A stretch of DNA of 59,122 nt. It comes from Ignavibacteria bacterium (GTDB lineage Bacteria; Bacteroidota; Ignavibacteria; UBA10030; SZUA-254). This document shows positions 25,914-34,105 of the stretch, in pieces. The notes beneath the pieces were generated by a model, which saw only the letters and a list, made by a program, of their open reading frames with translations, searched no databases and was not told the DNA's origin. Each line of letters begins with the position of its first letter. Positions within the stretch are counted from its first letter, which is position 1. A program made the position numbers and the translations under genes. The stretch is from the NCBI GenBank assembly GCA_016178625.1, contig JACOSX010000047.1, positions 1 through 59,122 on the forward strand, written 5' to 3'.

Positions 25914-28625
25914 ATGAATTTACTTACGATATCAATATCCCTCAACGTGTGGTTATCTCACGTTGCCGAGATAGGTCGGTCGGTAGTTGCTTCGTTGGTC
26001 GGTTATATCCAAGCAAGCACGATAGCGTTGAAGAAATCTCCCTCAACGCACTGGCGACCGTCACACTTGCATGTTGAGGAGATCCGACACATAGACGATG
26101 TGGCAAGGCTTGAGCCAGTGTGGAACAATCTCCTTGACCAACATGAGCGACCGATAATTTTCTTAACCTACGAATGGTTCATCGCCTGGTGGAAATGCCT
26201 CGGCGGTAACGGCAAAGAGCTTCTCATATTGGTTGTCAAGGATGAAGATGAGATTCTGGGAATCGCCCCGTTCATGGAAGTACACGAAACATTTTTTGGA
26301 TTGCCGATAACAAAAATCGAATTTATCTCGACAATGAAGTATGCAGACGCTCCGGCGAATTGCTCAGCCACGCTCGACATGATTATCGGCAAGAGACACG
26401 CTGAAGTTGTTTCGGCGGTGATCAATCACCTGGCACATCACCATCGGCGATGGGACTTCCTGCGGTTCAATCCGCTGAATGAACATTCTCTCACACCTTC
26501 ATTGATTGAACGCGAAGCTCTACGACACGGCTACAGGTTTAACAAGCACCCTGTGTTTGCCAATGCCTACATTTACGTGACAGCAGACTGGAATCACTAT
26601 CGTCTGCAGGTTTCAGCCCGCGCGCGCAAAGCACTTGCCGCGTATGATCGAAAGTTGCGAGAGCTTGGCGTGGTTACGTACGAAGAATTCAGGACTGTGG
26701 AAGAGATTGAGAATCGATTCAACGACTTGTTATCGATCGAACAACGGAGTTGGAAATGGGACGTCGGCGTGAGCATCAATTCGGTCGTATTCAGAGATTT
26801 CTATCAAGTCTTCGCGGAAGACGCAAGCAGAAAAGGACTGCTCCGTCTTTGGATGCTCAAGGTGAACGACAAATATATCGCATACGATTACAGTGCCGTA
26901 TTCAAGGGATATCTTGTTTCCCTCAAGACAAGTTACGATGAGGCGTATCGCAAATACAATCCCGGCAATCTTTTAACGTGGCACGAGTTCGAATATTTCA
27001 TCAACGGAGGGATCAAACGGATCAATTTATTGTGGGGCGATGTCAAGGCGAAAGAACGCTGGTTGACTGAGCTCGAATCGCACTACGAGGTGTTCGTTTT
27101 CAATACGAGTGTGTACTCAAGATTCCTTCGCATGCTTTTCTTCTCATTGTCGTTCTATCGGATTCGGAGAATTATCATTGATTATAGAAACAGAATTGCC
27201 AGAAAAGCGGGACTGAGACTCACAGAATCCGAATTGACACGCTCGGATCAGGTAAAGCACCGGGGAGTGAAGATTCAATCGATAAACCAAGACGCTCAGA
27301 TTGCCACAACGATGACTTCGATGAATACCACCAAGATACATACAGAGATAAAAAAACAGGACACGACCGTTCCGGTCGTTGTCCTGAAATCGTTCCATCA
27401 TCTTGGACTGGGAGTTGTCCGCAGCCTTGGACGACTCGGTATCCCAGTGTATGGAATTGATCCGAACCCACTGGCACCCGGTCTCCATTCTCGTTATTGT
27501 CGCGAGAGATTCATCTGGGATGTTGACAATGCCTCCCAAGAATCAACTGTGAATTTTCTTTTGGACGTTGGGAAAAAACTTGGCAAGCGATCCATCCTCA
27601 TCAACACGGCTGACGAAACTGCCCTTCTCCGTGCCGAATATGCTAACGTATTGAGCGAATGGTACATCTTCCCACGGTTATCACCCACGCTCATCCAGTC
27701 TCTCACGAGTAAGAAAGAGATGTATTATCTCGCGAAAGAGCATTGCGTCCCAACTGCCGAAACGGCGTTCCCCCGAACACGAGACGACGTGCTACAGTAT
27801 CTTGACCATGTAGCCTTTCCCGTGATGCTCAAGGGAATCGACGGTCAACTTCTAGAGAAAAGAGCCGGCAAGAAAATGGTCATCATCAAGAACAAGAAAG
27901 ATCTCCTCGATCATTACGATAGAATGGAAGATCCGGAACATCCCAATCTGATGTTACAGGAATATCTCCCCGGCGGCGATGATACGGTCTGGATGTTCAA
28001 CGGATATTTCAATGAGAACTCTGATTGCCTTTTCGCGATCACAGGGAAGAAAATACGACAGGCACCAGTGTATACCGGTTACACATCGCTTGGGATTTGT
28101 CTACCGAACCCGACCGTAGAACAAATGACAAAAGACTTCATGAAAAAAATCGGTTATAGAGGAATCCTCGACATCGGCTATCGATACGACGCTCGGGATG
28201 GGAAATACAAAGTTCTCGACATCAATCCTCGGATTGGGGCGACATTCCGCCTCTTCGTTGCGGAGAATGGAATGGATGTCGCTCGCGCTAAGTATCTCGA
28301 TCTCACCGGACAAACAGTTCCTCACTCTTCAATGCGCGAAGGACGCAAATGGTTCGTGGAAGATCGGGATATTGTCTCAAGCATACGGTATTTCAGGGAC
28401 AAGAATTTAACCGTGCGACAGTGGCTGAAATCGTTCCGCGGTGTACAAGAGGCTGCCTGGTTCGCACCGGATGACGTTTTTCCCTTTCTCCTCATGTGCT
28501 GGGAACTCATCCGAAAGTTGTTTAAACGATCAGTCCGCTTCCCACTCGCGCATTTTTTCTCCCTGACCGCTACCTGGATGCAGAGAACCGATCATGTGAA
28601 TAATGGATTTTCAGACACTATGTGA
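25914..28625 (+). CDS. Bifunctional fusion: CelD-like GNAT + ATP-grasp ligase
   Basis: 903 aa. After a hydrophobic-leaning N-tail (1-50), residues ~55-430 form a CelD/BioF2-like GNAT (LEPVWNNLLDQHERPIIFLTYEWFIAWWKCLG; AYDYSAVFKGYLVSLKTSYDEAYRKYNPGNLL; RINLLWGDVKAKERWLTEL). A linker (~430-485) leads to an ATP-grasp module (~488-800): VVVLKSFHHLGLGVVRSLGRLGIPVYGID, VMLKGIDG, NLMLQEYLPGGDDTVWMFNGYF, and YKVLDINPRIGATFRLFV. The GNAT half is paralogous to the products of 13753 and 28635, the ATP-grasp half to that of 22473. The fusion argues that ligation and acyl transfer are consecutive steps on one product. No frame break is evident. Confidence 0.87.
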   Translation: MNLLTISISLNVWLSHVAEIGRSVVASLVGYIQASTIALKKSPSTHWRPSHLHVEEIRHIDDVARLEPVWNNLLDQHERPIIFLTYEWFIAWWKCLGGNGKELLILVVKDEDEILGIAPFMEVHETFFGLPITKIEFISTMKYADAPANCSATLDMIIGKRHAEVVSAVINHLAHHHRRWDFLRFNPLNEHSLTPSLIEREALRHGYRFNKHPVFANAYIYVTADWNHYRLQVSARARKALAAYDRKLRELGVVTYEEFRTVEEIENRFNDLLSIEQRSWKWDVGVSINSVVFRDFYQVFAEDASRKGLLRLWMLKVNDKYIAYDYSAVFKGYLVSLKTSYDEAYRKYNPGNLLTWHEFEYFINGGIKRINLLWGDVKAKERWLTELESHYEVFVFNTSVYSRFLRMLFFSLSFYRIRRIIIDYRNRIARKAGLRLTESELTRSDQVKHRGVKIQSINQDAQIATTMTSMNTTKIHTEIKKQDTTVPVVVLKSFHHLGLGVVRSLGRLGIPVYGIDPNPLAPGLHSRYCRERFIWDVDNASQESTVNFLLDVGKKLGKRSILINTADETALLRAEYANVLSEWYIFPRLSPTLIQSLTSKKEMYYLAKEHCVPTAETAFPRTRDDVLQYLDHVAFPVMLKGIDGQLLEKRAGKKMVIIKNKKDLLDHYDRMEDPEHPNLMLQEYLPGGDDTVWMFNGYFNENSDCLFAITGKKIRQAPVYTGYTSLGICLPNPTVEQMTKDFMKKIGYRGILDIGYRYDARDGKYKVLDINPRIGATFRLFVAENGMDVARAKYLDLTGQTVPHSSMREGRKWFVEDRDIVSSIRYFRDKNLTVRQWLKSFRGVQEAAWFAPDDVFPFLLMCWELIRKLFKRSVRFPLAHFFSLTATWMQRTDHVNNGFSDTM

Positions 28626-28634
28626 GCATAAAGC

Positions 28635-30068
28635 ATGGAAATTGAATCAATAGAACCGCCACGAGTAACTAAAGCCCGTATGTTCCGACCAAGAATCGAT
28701 GCGAAATCTCACGTCCGGCTCATTACGAGTAATGCGGAGTTCGACGCTCTCGAAGAGGAATGGAATACCTTGCTGGGGCATACAGATACCTCTGTCTTTC
28801 AAACCTTCGAGTGGTTGCGCACATGGTGGAAATACTTCGCCAAACCGAACTACCGATTGCACATCATCGTATTCATTTATGAACAACGGATCGTTGGGAT
28901 CGCACCTCTTTTCATCGAACGGCAACGCGTTCTCGGATTAAGGATCTTTTCACGGCTTCAGTTCATCGGACGAGGGCTCTCCGACTATGTCGATTGCATC
29001 ATCCAACCCGGATTCGAGCAGATCGTACTCAACGCGTTTGCTCACTATCTCAACGCGAACTCAAAGCAGTGGGACGTCTTCGATGTTGAGGATGTGAATG
29101 AACGATCTCCCCTAGTAAAGATCTTCCCCGACATGCTGCGTAACCATGGAATCAATGTCTACCAATATCAAGGAAATGTGTGTCCTTATATTAATCTTCC
29201 GACATCAAGTGAAATGCTGTTGCCGAGTCTTGGTCCGACAACAAGTTACAATTTCAAACGGAAATTCAAGCGTCTCCAGCAGGGCTTCAAAGCGGAAGTG
29301 GAAACCTACAAGGAAGAGACGGATGACATTCAGCGAGCTGTCGCAGAGTTCTCCCACATCCACGGAGGACGGTGGAAGAGTCAGGGATATCCAAGCGCGT
29401 TTGATGACGAAAAGCACCGCGCGTTTCACGTCGAATTCTCTTGCAAATTTGCGCGCCGTGGCTGGCTCCGTATCTTCTTCCTCAAAGTTAACGATCTTCC
29501 AGTCGCAGTAAGCTACAGCTTCAATTACAACAAGCGAATCTACATGTATCAGAGCAACGCCCACGGAACAGACGATGTGATGAAATGCAGCCCGGGATTC
29601 CTGGTCCGCAGCATCGCCATGGTCGATGGGATTGAGGAAGGCATGAGAGTATTCGATTTCTTGCGCGGCGACGAAACATATAAGTATAAGGAATGGAAAG
29701 CCATCGATAGCAAGAACTATTTGATCCGGGCGTCTTCTCCCACTCACATGAGCCGCCCGAGATTTATGTTCTTCCTCATGTTCGAACTCCTCATGAAATG
29801 TACCGTGCGGGTGAAGCGCGAATATTATCAATTCCGCAGATTCAACATTGTCAAGCCAAGAACCGCGTGGGAAAAGGTACGTTATGTCGGATTGAAGATC
29901 ACTGACTTGTTTGCTTTGGGATATAATTTTATCGTCCGGCATTCGCCTTTCCGCTCAATCCAAAAGCTACAGATCGAGAGAAGAAAGTGGGACGAGGAAC
30001 CTGCGCCATCAAAAGAATTGGCACAAAGAACTTCGGACAAAAAACCCGATCATTCCGGAGGGTCGTGA
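28635..30068 (+). CDS. CelD/FemAB-like GNAT acyltransferase (third paralog)
   Basis: 477 aa. Same blocks as the 13753 gene: LEEEWNTLLGHTDTSVFQTFEWLRTWWKYF (~37-66), IVGIAPLFIERQRVLGLRIFSRLQFIG, AEFSHIHGGRWKSQGYPSAFDD, VAVSYSFNYNKRIYMYQSNA, and VFDFLRGDETYKYKEWKAIDSKNYLIRAS. Starts 9 bp after the fusion gene. Probably transfers an acyl or aminoacyl group to the glycan or a lipid-linked precursor; donor unknown. Confidence 0.83.
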   Translation: MEIESIEPPRVTKARMFRPRIDAKSHVRLITSNAEFDALEEEWNTLLGHTDTSVFQTFEWLRTWWKYFAKPNYRLHIIVFIYEQRIVGIAPLFIERQRVLGLRIFSRLQFIGRGLSDYVDCIIQPGFEQIVLNAFAHYLNANSKQWDVFDVEDVNERSPLVKIFPDMLRNHGINVYQYQGNVCPYINLPTSSEMLLPSLGPTTSYNFKRKFKRLQQGFKAEVETYKEETDDIQRAVAEFSHIHGGRWKSQGYPSAFDDEKHRAFHVEFSCKFARRGWLRIFFLKVNDLPVAVSYSFNYNKRIYMYQSNAHGTDDVMKCSPGFLVRSIAMVDGIEEGMRVFDFLRGDETYKYKEWKAIDSKNYLIRASSPTHMSRPRFMFFLMFELLMKCTVRVKREYYQFRRFNIVKPRTAWEKVRYVGLKITDLFALGYNFIVRHSPFRSIQKLQIERRKWDEEPAPSKELAQRTSDKKPDHSGGS

Positions 30069-30074
30069 ATATCC

Positions 30075-31325
30075 ATGCTTACAATCGTTGAAATACTTTC
30101 CCTCGTGTCAGCGGGTTTTTTCTTGCTCTATCTATCTCTTCTGAGCACGCTAGCTCTTCTGAGCACGCTTGCTCTCTTCACACGCCCAAAGAGTTTATTT
30201 GACAGCTCCGGTATTCGGCGATTTGCCATTGTCGTTCCTGCACACAACGAGGAATCCTCCATCGAGCGAACACTGAGAAGCCTGTCCGCGATCATGTATC
30301 CGAGAAAGTACTTCGATATTGTTGTCATAGCAGATAATTGTGAAGATAGAACGGCAGATCTCGCCCGAGCGCATGGTGCGATTGTCTACGAGCGAATGAA
30401 TCCTACATTGCGTGGCAAGGGGTATGCCCTGCGATGGTGTTTCGATCAACTCCTCGTGAAACAGCCAACATATGACGCCATTGTGGTGATCGACGCAGAC
30501 AGCGTCGCATCTTCTAATTTCCTCTCGGTAATGAATTCCTACATCGAGAAAGGATCGAATGCAGTTCAATGCAGCGACATGGTTGAGCCGCAGCCGCAGG
30601 CATGGAGTTCGGAGATCACTCGTCTCGGTTTTACGCTTTACAATCACGTCCGTCCATCAGGACGAAGCGTTATTCGATGTTCCGCTGGAGTTCGAGGTAA
30701 TGGAATGTGTTTCACCACCGAAACTCTCAGGACCATCCCATGGAACACCTATTCCCTCAATGAAGATCTCGAGTATGGATTGGTTCTTCTCCTCCACGGA
30801 CGGACAGTAGATTTTGCACCAGAGGCACGCGTGTGGGCAACAATGCCCTCGAATGCAAAAAATGCAGAGAGCCAGCGGGCGCGCTGGGAAAAGGGACGAA
30901 TCCCAGTGATTCGAAAATACGGACCGAAATTGTTGAACGCTGCCCTGCGCAATCGATCGATCAGACCCTTTGACGCATTTGTCGAACTGATTACACCCCC
31001 GTTTGTCAACTTGTTTGGCGGCGTGGTGCTGGCACTGATTGTCAATGTGGGGCTTTGGCAATTCGGCATCCAACAAGCTTCCCTATTCTCCTTGCTGTGG
31101 CTGTCACTCGTGCTTGTTGGGATATTTCATGTCATTGTCGGGTTGTACGCCGCCGATGCTGATGTATTACAGTACAAAGCGTTTTTCTATATACCACGCT
31201 ATGCACTATGGAAGATACTGTTGTACACAAAAGTGCTTCGACGCGGTCAAACTCAAGAATGGATTCGGACTTCTCGCGATCACTCGGTGAGAACAGACGT
31301 GGTTAGCGAACACAATAAACAATAA
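30075..31325 (+). CDS. GT2-family membrane glycosyltransferase
   Basis: 416 aa. N-terminal membrane segment (~1-32), then a GT-A domain with FAIVVPAHNEESSIERTLRSL, IVVIADNCEDRTADLA, VVIDADSVASSNF (DxD), NGMCFTTETL, and the SQRARWEKGRIPV QxxRW signature of processive/GT2 enzymes, followed by three C-terminal helices. It starts 6 bp after the third GNAT gene. Adds a sugar from a nucleotide donor at the inner membrane. The N-terminal helix holds an in-frame 18-bp duplication (listed separately). Confidence 0.9.
   Translation: MLTIVEILSLVSAGFFLLYLSLLSTLALLSTLALFTRPKSLFDSSGIRRFAIVVPAHNEESSIERTLRSLSAIMYPRKYFDIVVIADNCEDRTADLARAHGAIVYERMNPTLRGKGYALRWCFDQLLVKQPTYDAIVVIDADSVASSNFLSVMNSYIEKGSNAVQCSDMVEPQPQAWSSEITRLGFTLYNHVRPSGRSVIRCSAGVRGNGMCFTTETLRTIPWNTYSLNEDLEYGLVLLLHGRTVDFAPEARVWATMPSNAKNAESQRARWEKGRIPVIRKYGPKLLNAALRNRSIRPFDAFVELITPPFVNLFGGVVLALIVNVGLWQFGIQQASLFSLLWLSLVLVGIFHVIVGLYAADADVLQYKAFFYIPRYALWKILLYTKVLRRGQTQEWIRTSRDHSVRTDVVSEHNKQ
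30138..30173 (+). repeat. Tandem 18-bp duplication inside GT2 signal/transmembrane codons
   Basis: Two units of CTTCTGAGCACGCTWGCT differing at one base encode LSTLALLSTLAL in the first membrane helix. It is a recent in-frame duplication that could vary in copy number without breaking the frame. Confidence 0.8.
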
Positions 31326-31370
31326 CATCTCAATAACCACCCACATGCGATATATGGAAGAGACATTACA

Positions 31371-31739
31371 ATGTATAAAATTCTAATCATCGACGACGAC
31401 GAGGTACAATTACAGCTTCAACGTACCCTCCTGATGGACGAAGGCTACACCGTCTATACCACTGCGGATGGTCCGCAAGGCATCACCATCTTCAAGAAAA
31501 ATCGGCTGGACCTTGTCCTCCTTGACGTGGGACTTCCAAGCATGAGTGGTATCGAGGTCCTGAAGGAAATTCGTCGGATCGACAACAAGGCGAAAGTCAT
31601 CCTCGTTACAGGGTATCCTTCAGTGGAATCTTCGGTGCTCGCCATGCAATTGGGTGCATGGGATTATATCCAGAAACCAGTTCATGTGGAGCACCTGTTA
31701 GAAAAAGTTAACAACGCTCTTCATAGTGAGAAAACTTGA
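31371..31739 (+). CDS. Single-domain response regulator (CheY-like receiver)
   Basis: 122 aa. A complete receiver domain: acidic D8/D9/D10, phospho-acceptor D52 (VLLDVGLPSMSG), T80 (VILVTG) and K102 (IQKPV). No output domain follows, so it acts by protein contact or in a phosphorelay. No histidine kinase is encoded in the window. Its place at the end of the polysaccharide operon, 45 bp after the GT2, suggests it controls secretion or a sensor elsewhere. A GAAGAGA purine stretch precedes ATG 31371. Confidence 0.93.
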   Translation: MYKILIIDDDEVQLQLQRTLLMDEGYTVYTTADGPQGITIFKKNRLDLVLLDVGLPSMSGIEVLKEIRRIDNKAKVILVTGYPSVESSVLAMQLGAWDYIQKPVHVEHLLEKVNNALHSEKT

Positions 31740-31796
31740 GATGGAACGATTGAAGATATTCTTCGCAAAGAACTTGTCCGGGACAACAGGAGCGCG

Positions 31797-34025
31797 ATGA
31801 TCAAAAAGGTAACGTATACACTAATGTTGGTTGCTATTATACAAGTACCTGTCGATGCTCAGCTTCATCATTTTGTCGTTGACACAGTGGGTGGAGGAGA
31901 TATCACGATCGTGACCGCCGGTCAATCGTTTTTCATCGAGGTCCTTGCGAAGGACAGTCTCAATAATACAGTCACGGATTTCACGGAGACGGTAACTATA
32001 TCATCCTCGGGGACGCTGCTATCCGGCGGAGGAATTACGGCACCGTTCATCGGTGGTGTTTTAGCTTCACATGAAATTGTCCTTTCCAAAACTGGTGCAA
32101 CCACGATTACGGCAACACGGGCATCCGGGGGATCAGAGTCAGGCACCAGCAATGCGTTCACAGTTCTCCCGGCCATGCCGACGAAAATATTGGTTGAGAC
32201 GGCACCCGACGGCAGCGGAGGGGTGGTCCCAGCACAGGATCTTGTTTCAGGTAATGCGTTAAATGTCTTCGCTGTCGAGCGAGATGCATTTGACAATTTT
32301 GTGGCGAATGCTCCAGCGGACAATTGGTCATTAGAAAACGTGACCGGGGGAATTACGGGCAGCGACTTGGTTCCAAGTGGAGATAGCACGAGTGCGACCT
32401 TCACGGGGCATTTCGTAGGGACAGCACAGATCAAAGCCACTGCAGGCTTGTTGAACCCGACAAGTTCTGGAACTTTATCCGTCATCCCGGGATCAGCCAA
32501 CCACGTTGTATTTACTCAACAGCCTTCAGATGCGATTGCCGGTGCCACAATAACTCCCACGCTCACCGTCCAGTTGAAGGATTCGGTAGGCAATGACGTT
32601 CACTCCTCAGCGATCGCTATAGGAATTGCATTGACAACGGGTACCGGTTCGCTCAGTGGAACGTTGACACAATCGACCAATGGCAGCGGACTTGCCGCCT
32701 TCAATGACTTGAGCATCAACATTGCCGGGACAAAGAGACTCACGGCGTCTTCGGCTGGATTGATACCAGTCGTGAGCAATACGTTCACGATTTCTCCGGG
32801 GACGTTAAATAACTTCCTCGTCGAGTCGAGCGGCGGCGGGAGTATCCCAACACAAACAATGGGAACACCTTTCAACATTAAAATTACCGCGCGGGACTTG
32901 CAGAATAATACTGTTACGAGTTTCTCTGGCAGTGTGGATATCACCTCGACGGGGACGCTCTCTCAGGGTGGAGGTACGACTGCCGCCTTCACCAGCGGGG
33001 TTCTTTCTTCTCATACAATTACAATCGCAAACGCTGGGACGTTTACGGTTACTGCAACTCTGACCGGTGGATCAGCGAGCGGCACGAGCAACGCCTTCAC
33101 TGTTAACAACCCTCTTCCCACAACGACGAGCATCACACCAGCCACCAAGACACTTGGTGAATCGGGATTCACGATGACGATCAATGGAACAAACTTTCTC
33201 TCCACTTCTGTAGTTCGTTTCAATGGAGCAAACCGGACAACAACTTTCGTCAACGGCACACAACTCACAACTTCCATTCCTGCCAGCGACCTAACAACAG
33301 CAGGTACATTCCCCATCACAGTCTTTAATCCGGCGCCGGGTGGAGGAACATCAAACTCACAAAACTTCAGGGTTCTCACTTCCGTAGTAAATATCAAAGT
33401 CATCCTCCAGGGTGCGTACAGTGGGGGCACGATGAACACAACATTGAAGAACACCGGACTCCTCCCGCTTCTCCAGCCCTACAAAGGTGACCCCTGGTTT
33501 TACTCCGGCACAGAAAGTGTCGGGACAATTCCGGCAAATATTGTCGACTGGTTGCTCATTGAGGCAAGAACCGGAACGCGAGGAATCACAAGAGTTGGAA
33601 CACACGCAGCATTTCTCAGATCGGACGGAGTGGTTGTAGACATGGACGGTGCGAGTCCTGTGGCATTCCCTGGTATATCAATAGGCAGTTACTACATCGT
33701 CGTTAAACATAGAAACCACCTTGCAATTATGAGCGCAGGACCTGTTGCCCTCAATGATTCGAGCACGTTGTATGATTTCACGACCAGCACTTCAACGTAT
33801 TATGGTGCAGATGCAAAGAATTTAGGTGGTGGAAGATTCGGCATGTATGGAGGAGATTATTCCCAAGATGGGTTTATTGATAGCGATGATTTCGCCGGAC
33901 CGGATAACGATCTCTTCAAAAGTGGATATCGAGCATCTGATTTAAACTTGGATGGATTCGTAGACTCTGATGATTTCATCAATCCGGATAATAATGTTTT
34001 TAAGACCACCCATGTACCAAATTAA
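31797..34025 (+). CDS. Secreted Big/IPT-repeat protein with dockerin-like C-terminus
   Basis: 742 aa. Signal peptide MIKKVTYTLMLVAIIQVPVDAQ. Four Ig-like (Big-type) modules of about 100 aa follow (~22-122, 123-228, 229-335, 336-435), the third starting HVVFTQQPSDAIAGATITP and nearly identical in style to those of the next protein. Then come an IPT/TIG module (~436-525), a domain of unknown type (~526-685) and a tail with two calcium-loop repeats (QDGFIDSDDF and LDGFVDSDDF, ~692-730) as in dockerin type I. No T9SS sorting domain is seen. AGGAG precedes ATG 31797. It may be anchored to or assembled with the 34106 protein; that is inference. Confidence 0.82.
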   Translation: MIKKVTYTLMLVAIIQVPVDAQLHHFVVDTVGGGDITIVTAGQSFFIEVLAKDSLNNTVTDFTETVTISSSGTLLSGGGITAPFIGGVLASHEIVLSKTGATTITATRASGGSESGTSNAFTVLPAMPTKILVETAPDGSGGVVPAQDLVSGNALNVFAVERDAFDNFVANAPADNWSLENVTGGITGSDLVPSGDSTSATFTGHFVGTAQIKATAGLLNPTSSGTLSVIPGSANHVVFTQQPSDAIAGATITPTLTVQLKDSVGNDVHSSAIAIGIALTTGTGSLSGTLTQSTNGSGLAAFNDLSINIAGTKRLTASSAGLIPVVSNTFTISPGTLNNFLVESSGGGSIPTQTMGTPFNIKITARDLQNNTVTSFSGSVDITSTGTLSQGGGTTAAFTSGVLSSHTITIANAGTFTVTATLTGGSASGTSNAFTVNNPLPTTTSITPATKTLGESGFTMTINGTNFLSTSVVRFNGANRTTTFVNGTQLTTSIPASDLTTAGTFPITVFNPAPGGGTSNSQNFRVLTSVVNIKVILQGAYSGGTMNTTLKNTGLLPLLQPYKGDPWFYSGTESVGTIPANIVDWLLIEARTGTRGITRVGTHAAFLRSDGVVVDMDGASPVAFPGISIGSYYIVVKHRNHLAIMSAGPVALNDSSTLYDFTTSTSTYYGADAKNLGGGRFGMYGGDYSQDGFIDSDDFAGPDNDLFKSGYRASDLNLDGFVDSDDFINPDNNVFKTTHVPN

Positions 34026-34105
34026 CAAAACTCAGTTTCAGATTACTAATGAATATCCGTTCGTTCACAGTTGAGTGTTTAAAGAGATTTCGAGGTGATG
34101 GTGTT

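Noticed and set aside
3874-31739. Exosortase/PEP-CTERM-type exopolysaccharide locus
   Set aside because: The AMP-ligase, deacetylase, CelD/FemAB-like and GT4 genes recall XrtA-associated loci, but no exosortase gene or PEP-CTERM protein was found in the window.
31371-31739. Two-component regulator of the operon by DNA binding
   Set aside because: The protein is only a receiver domain with no DNA-binding output, and no kinase gene is nearby.
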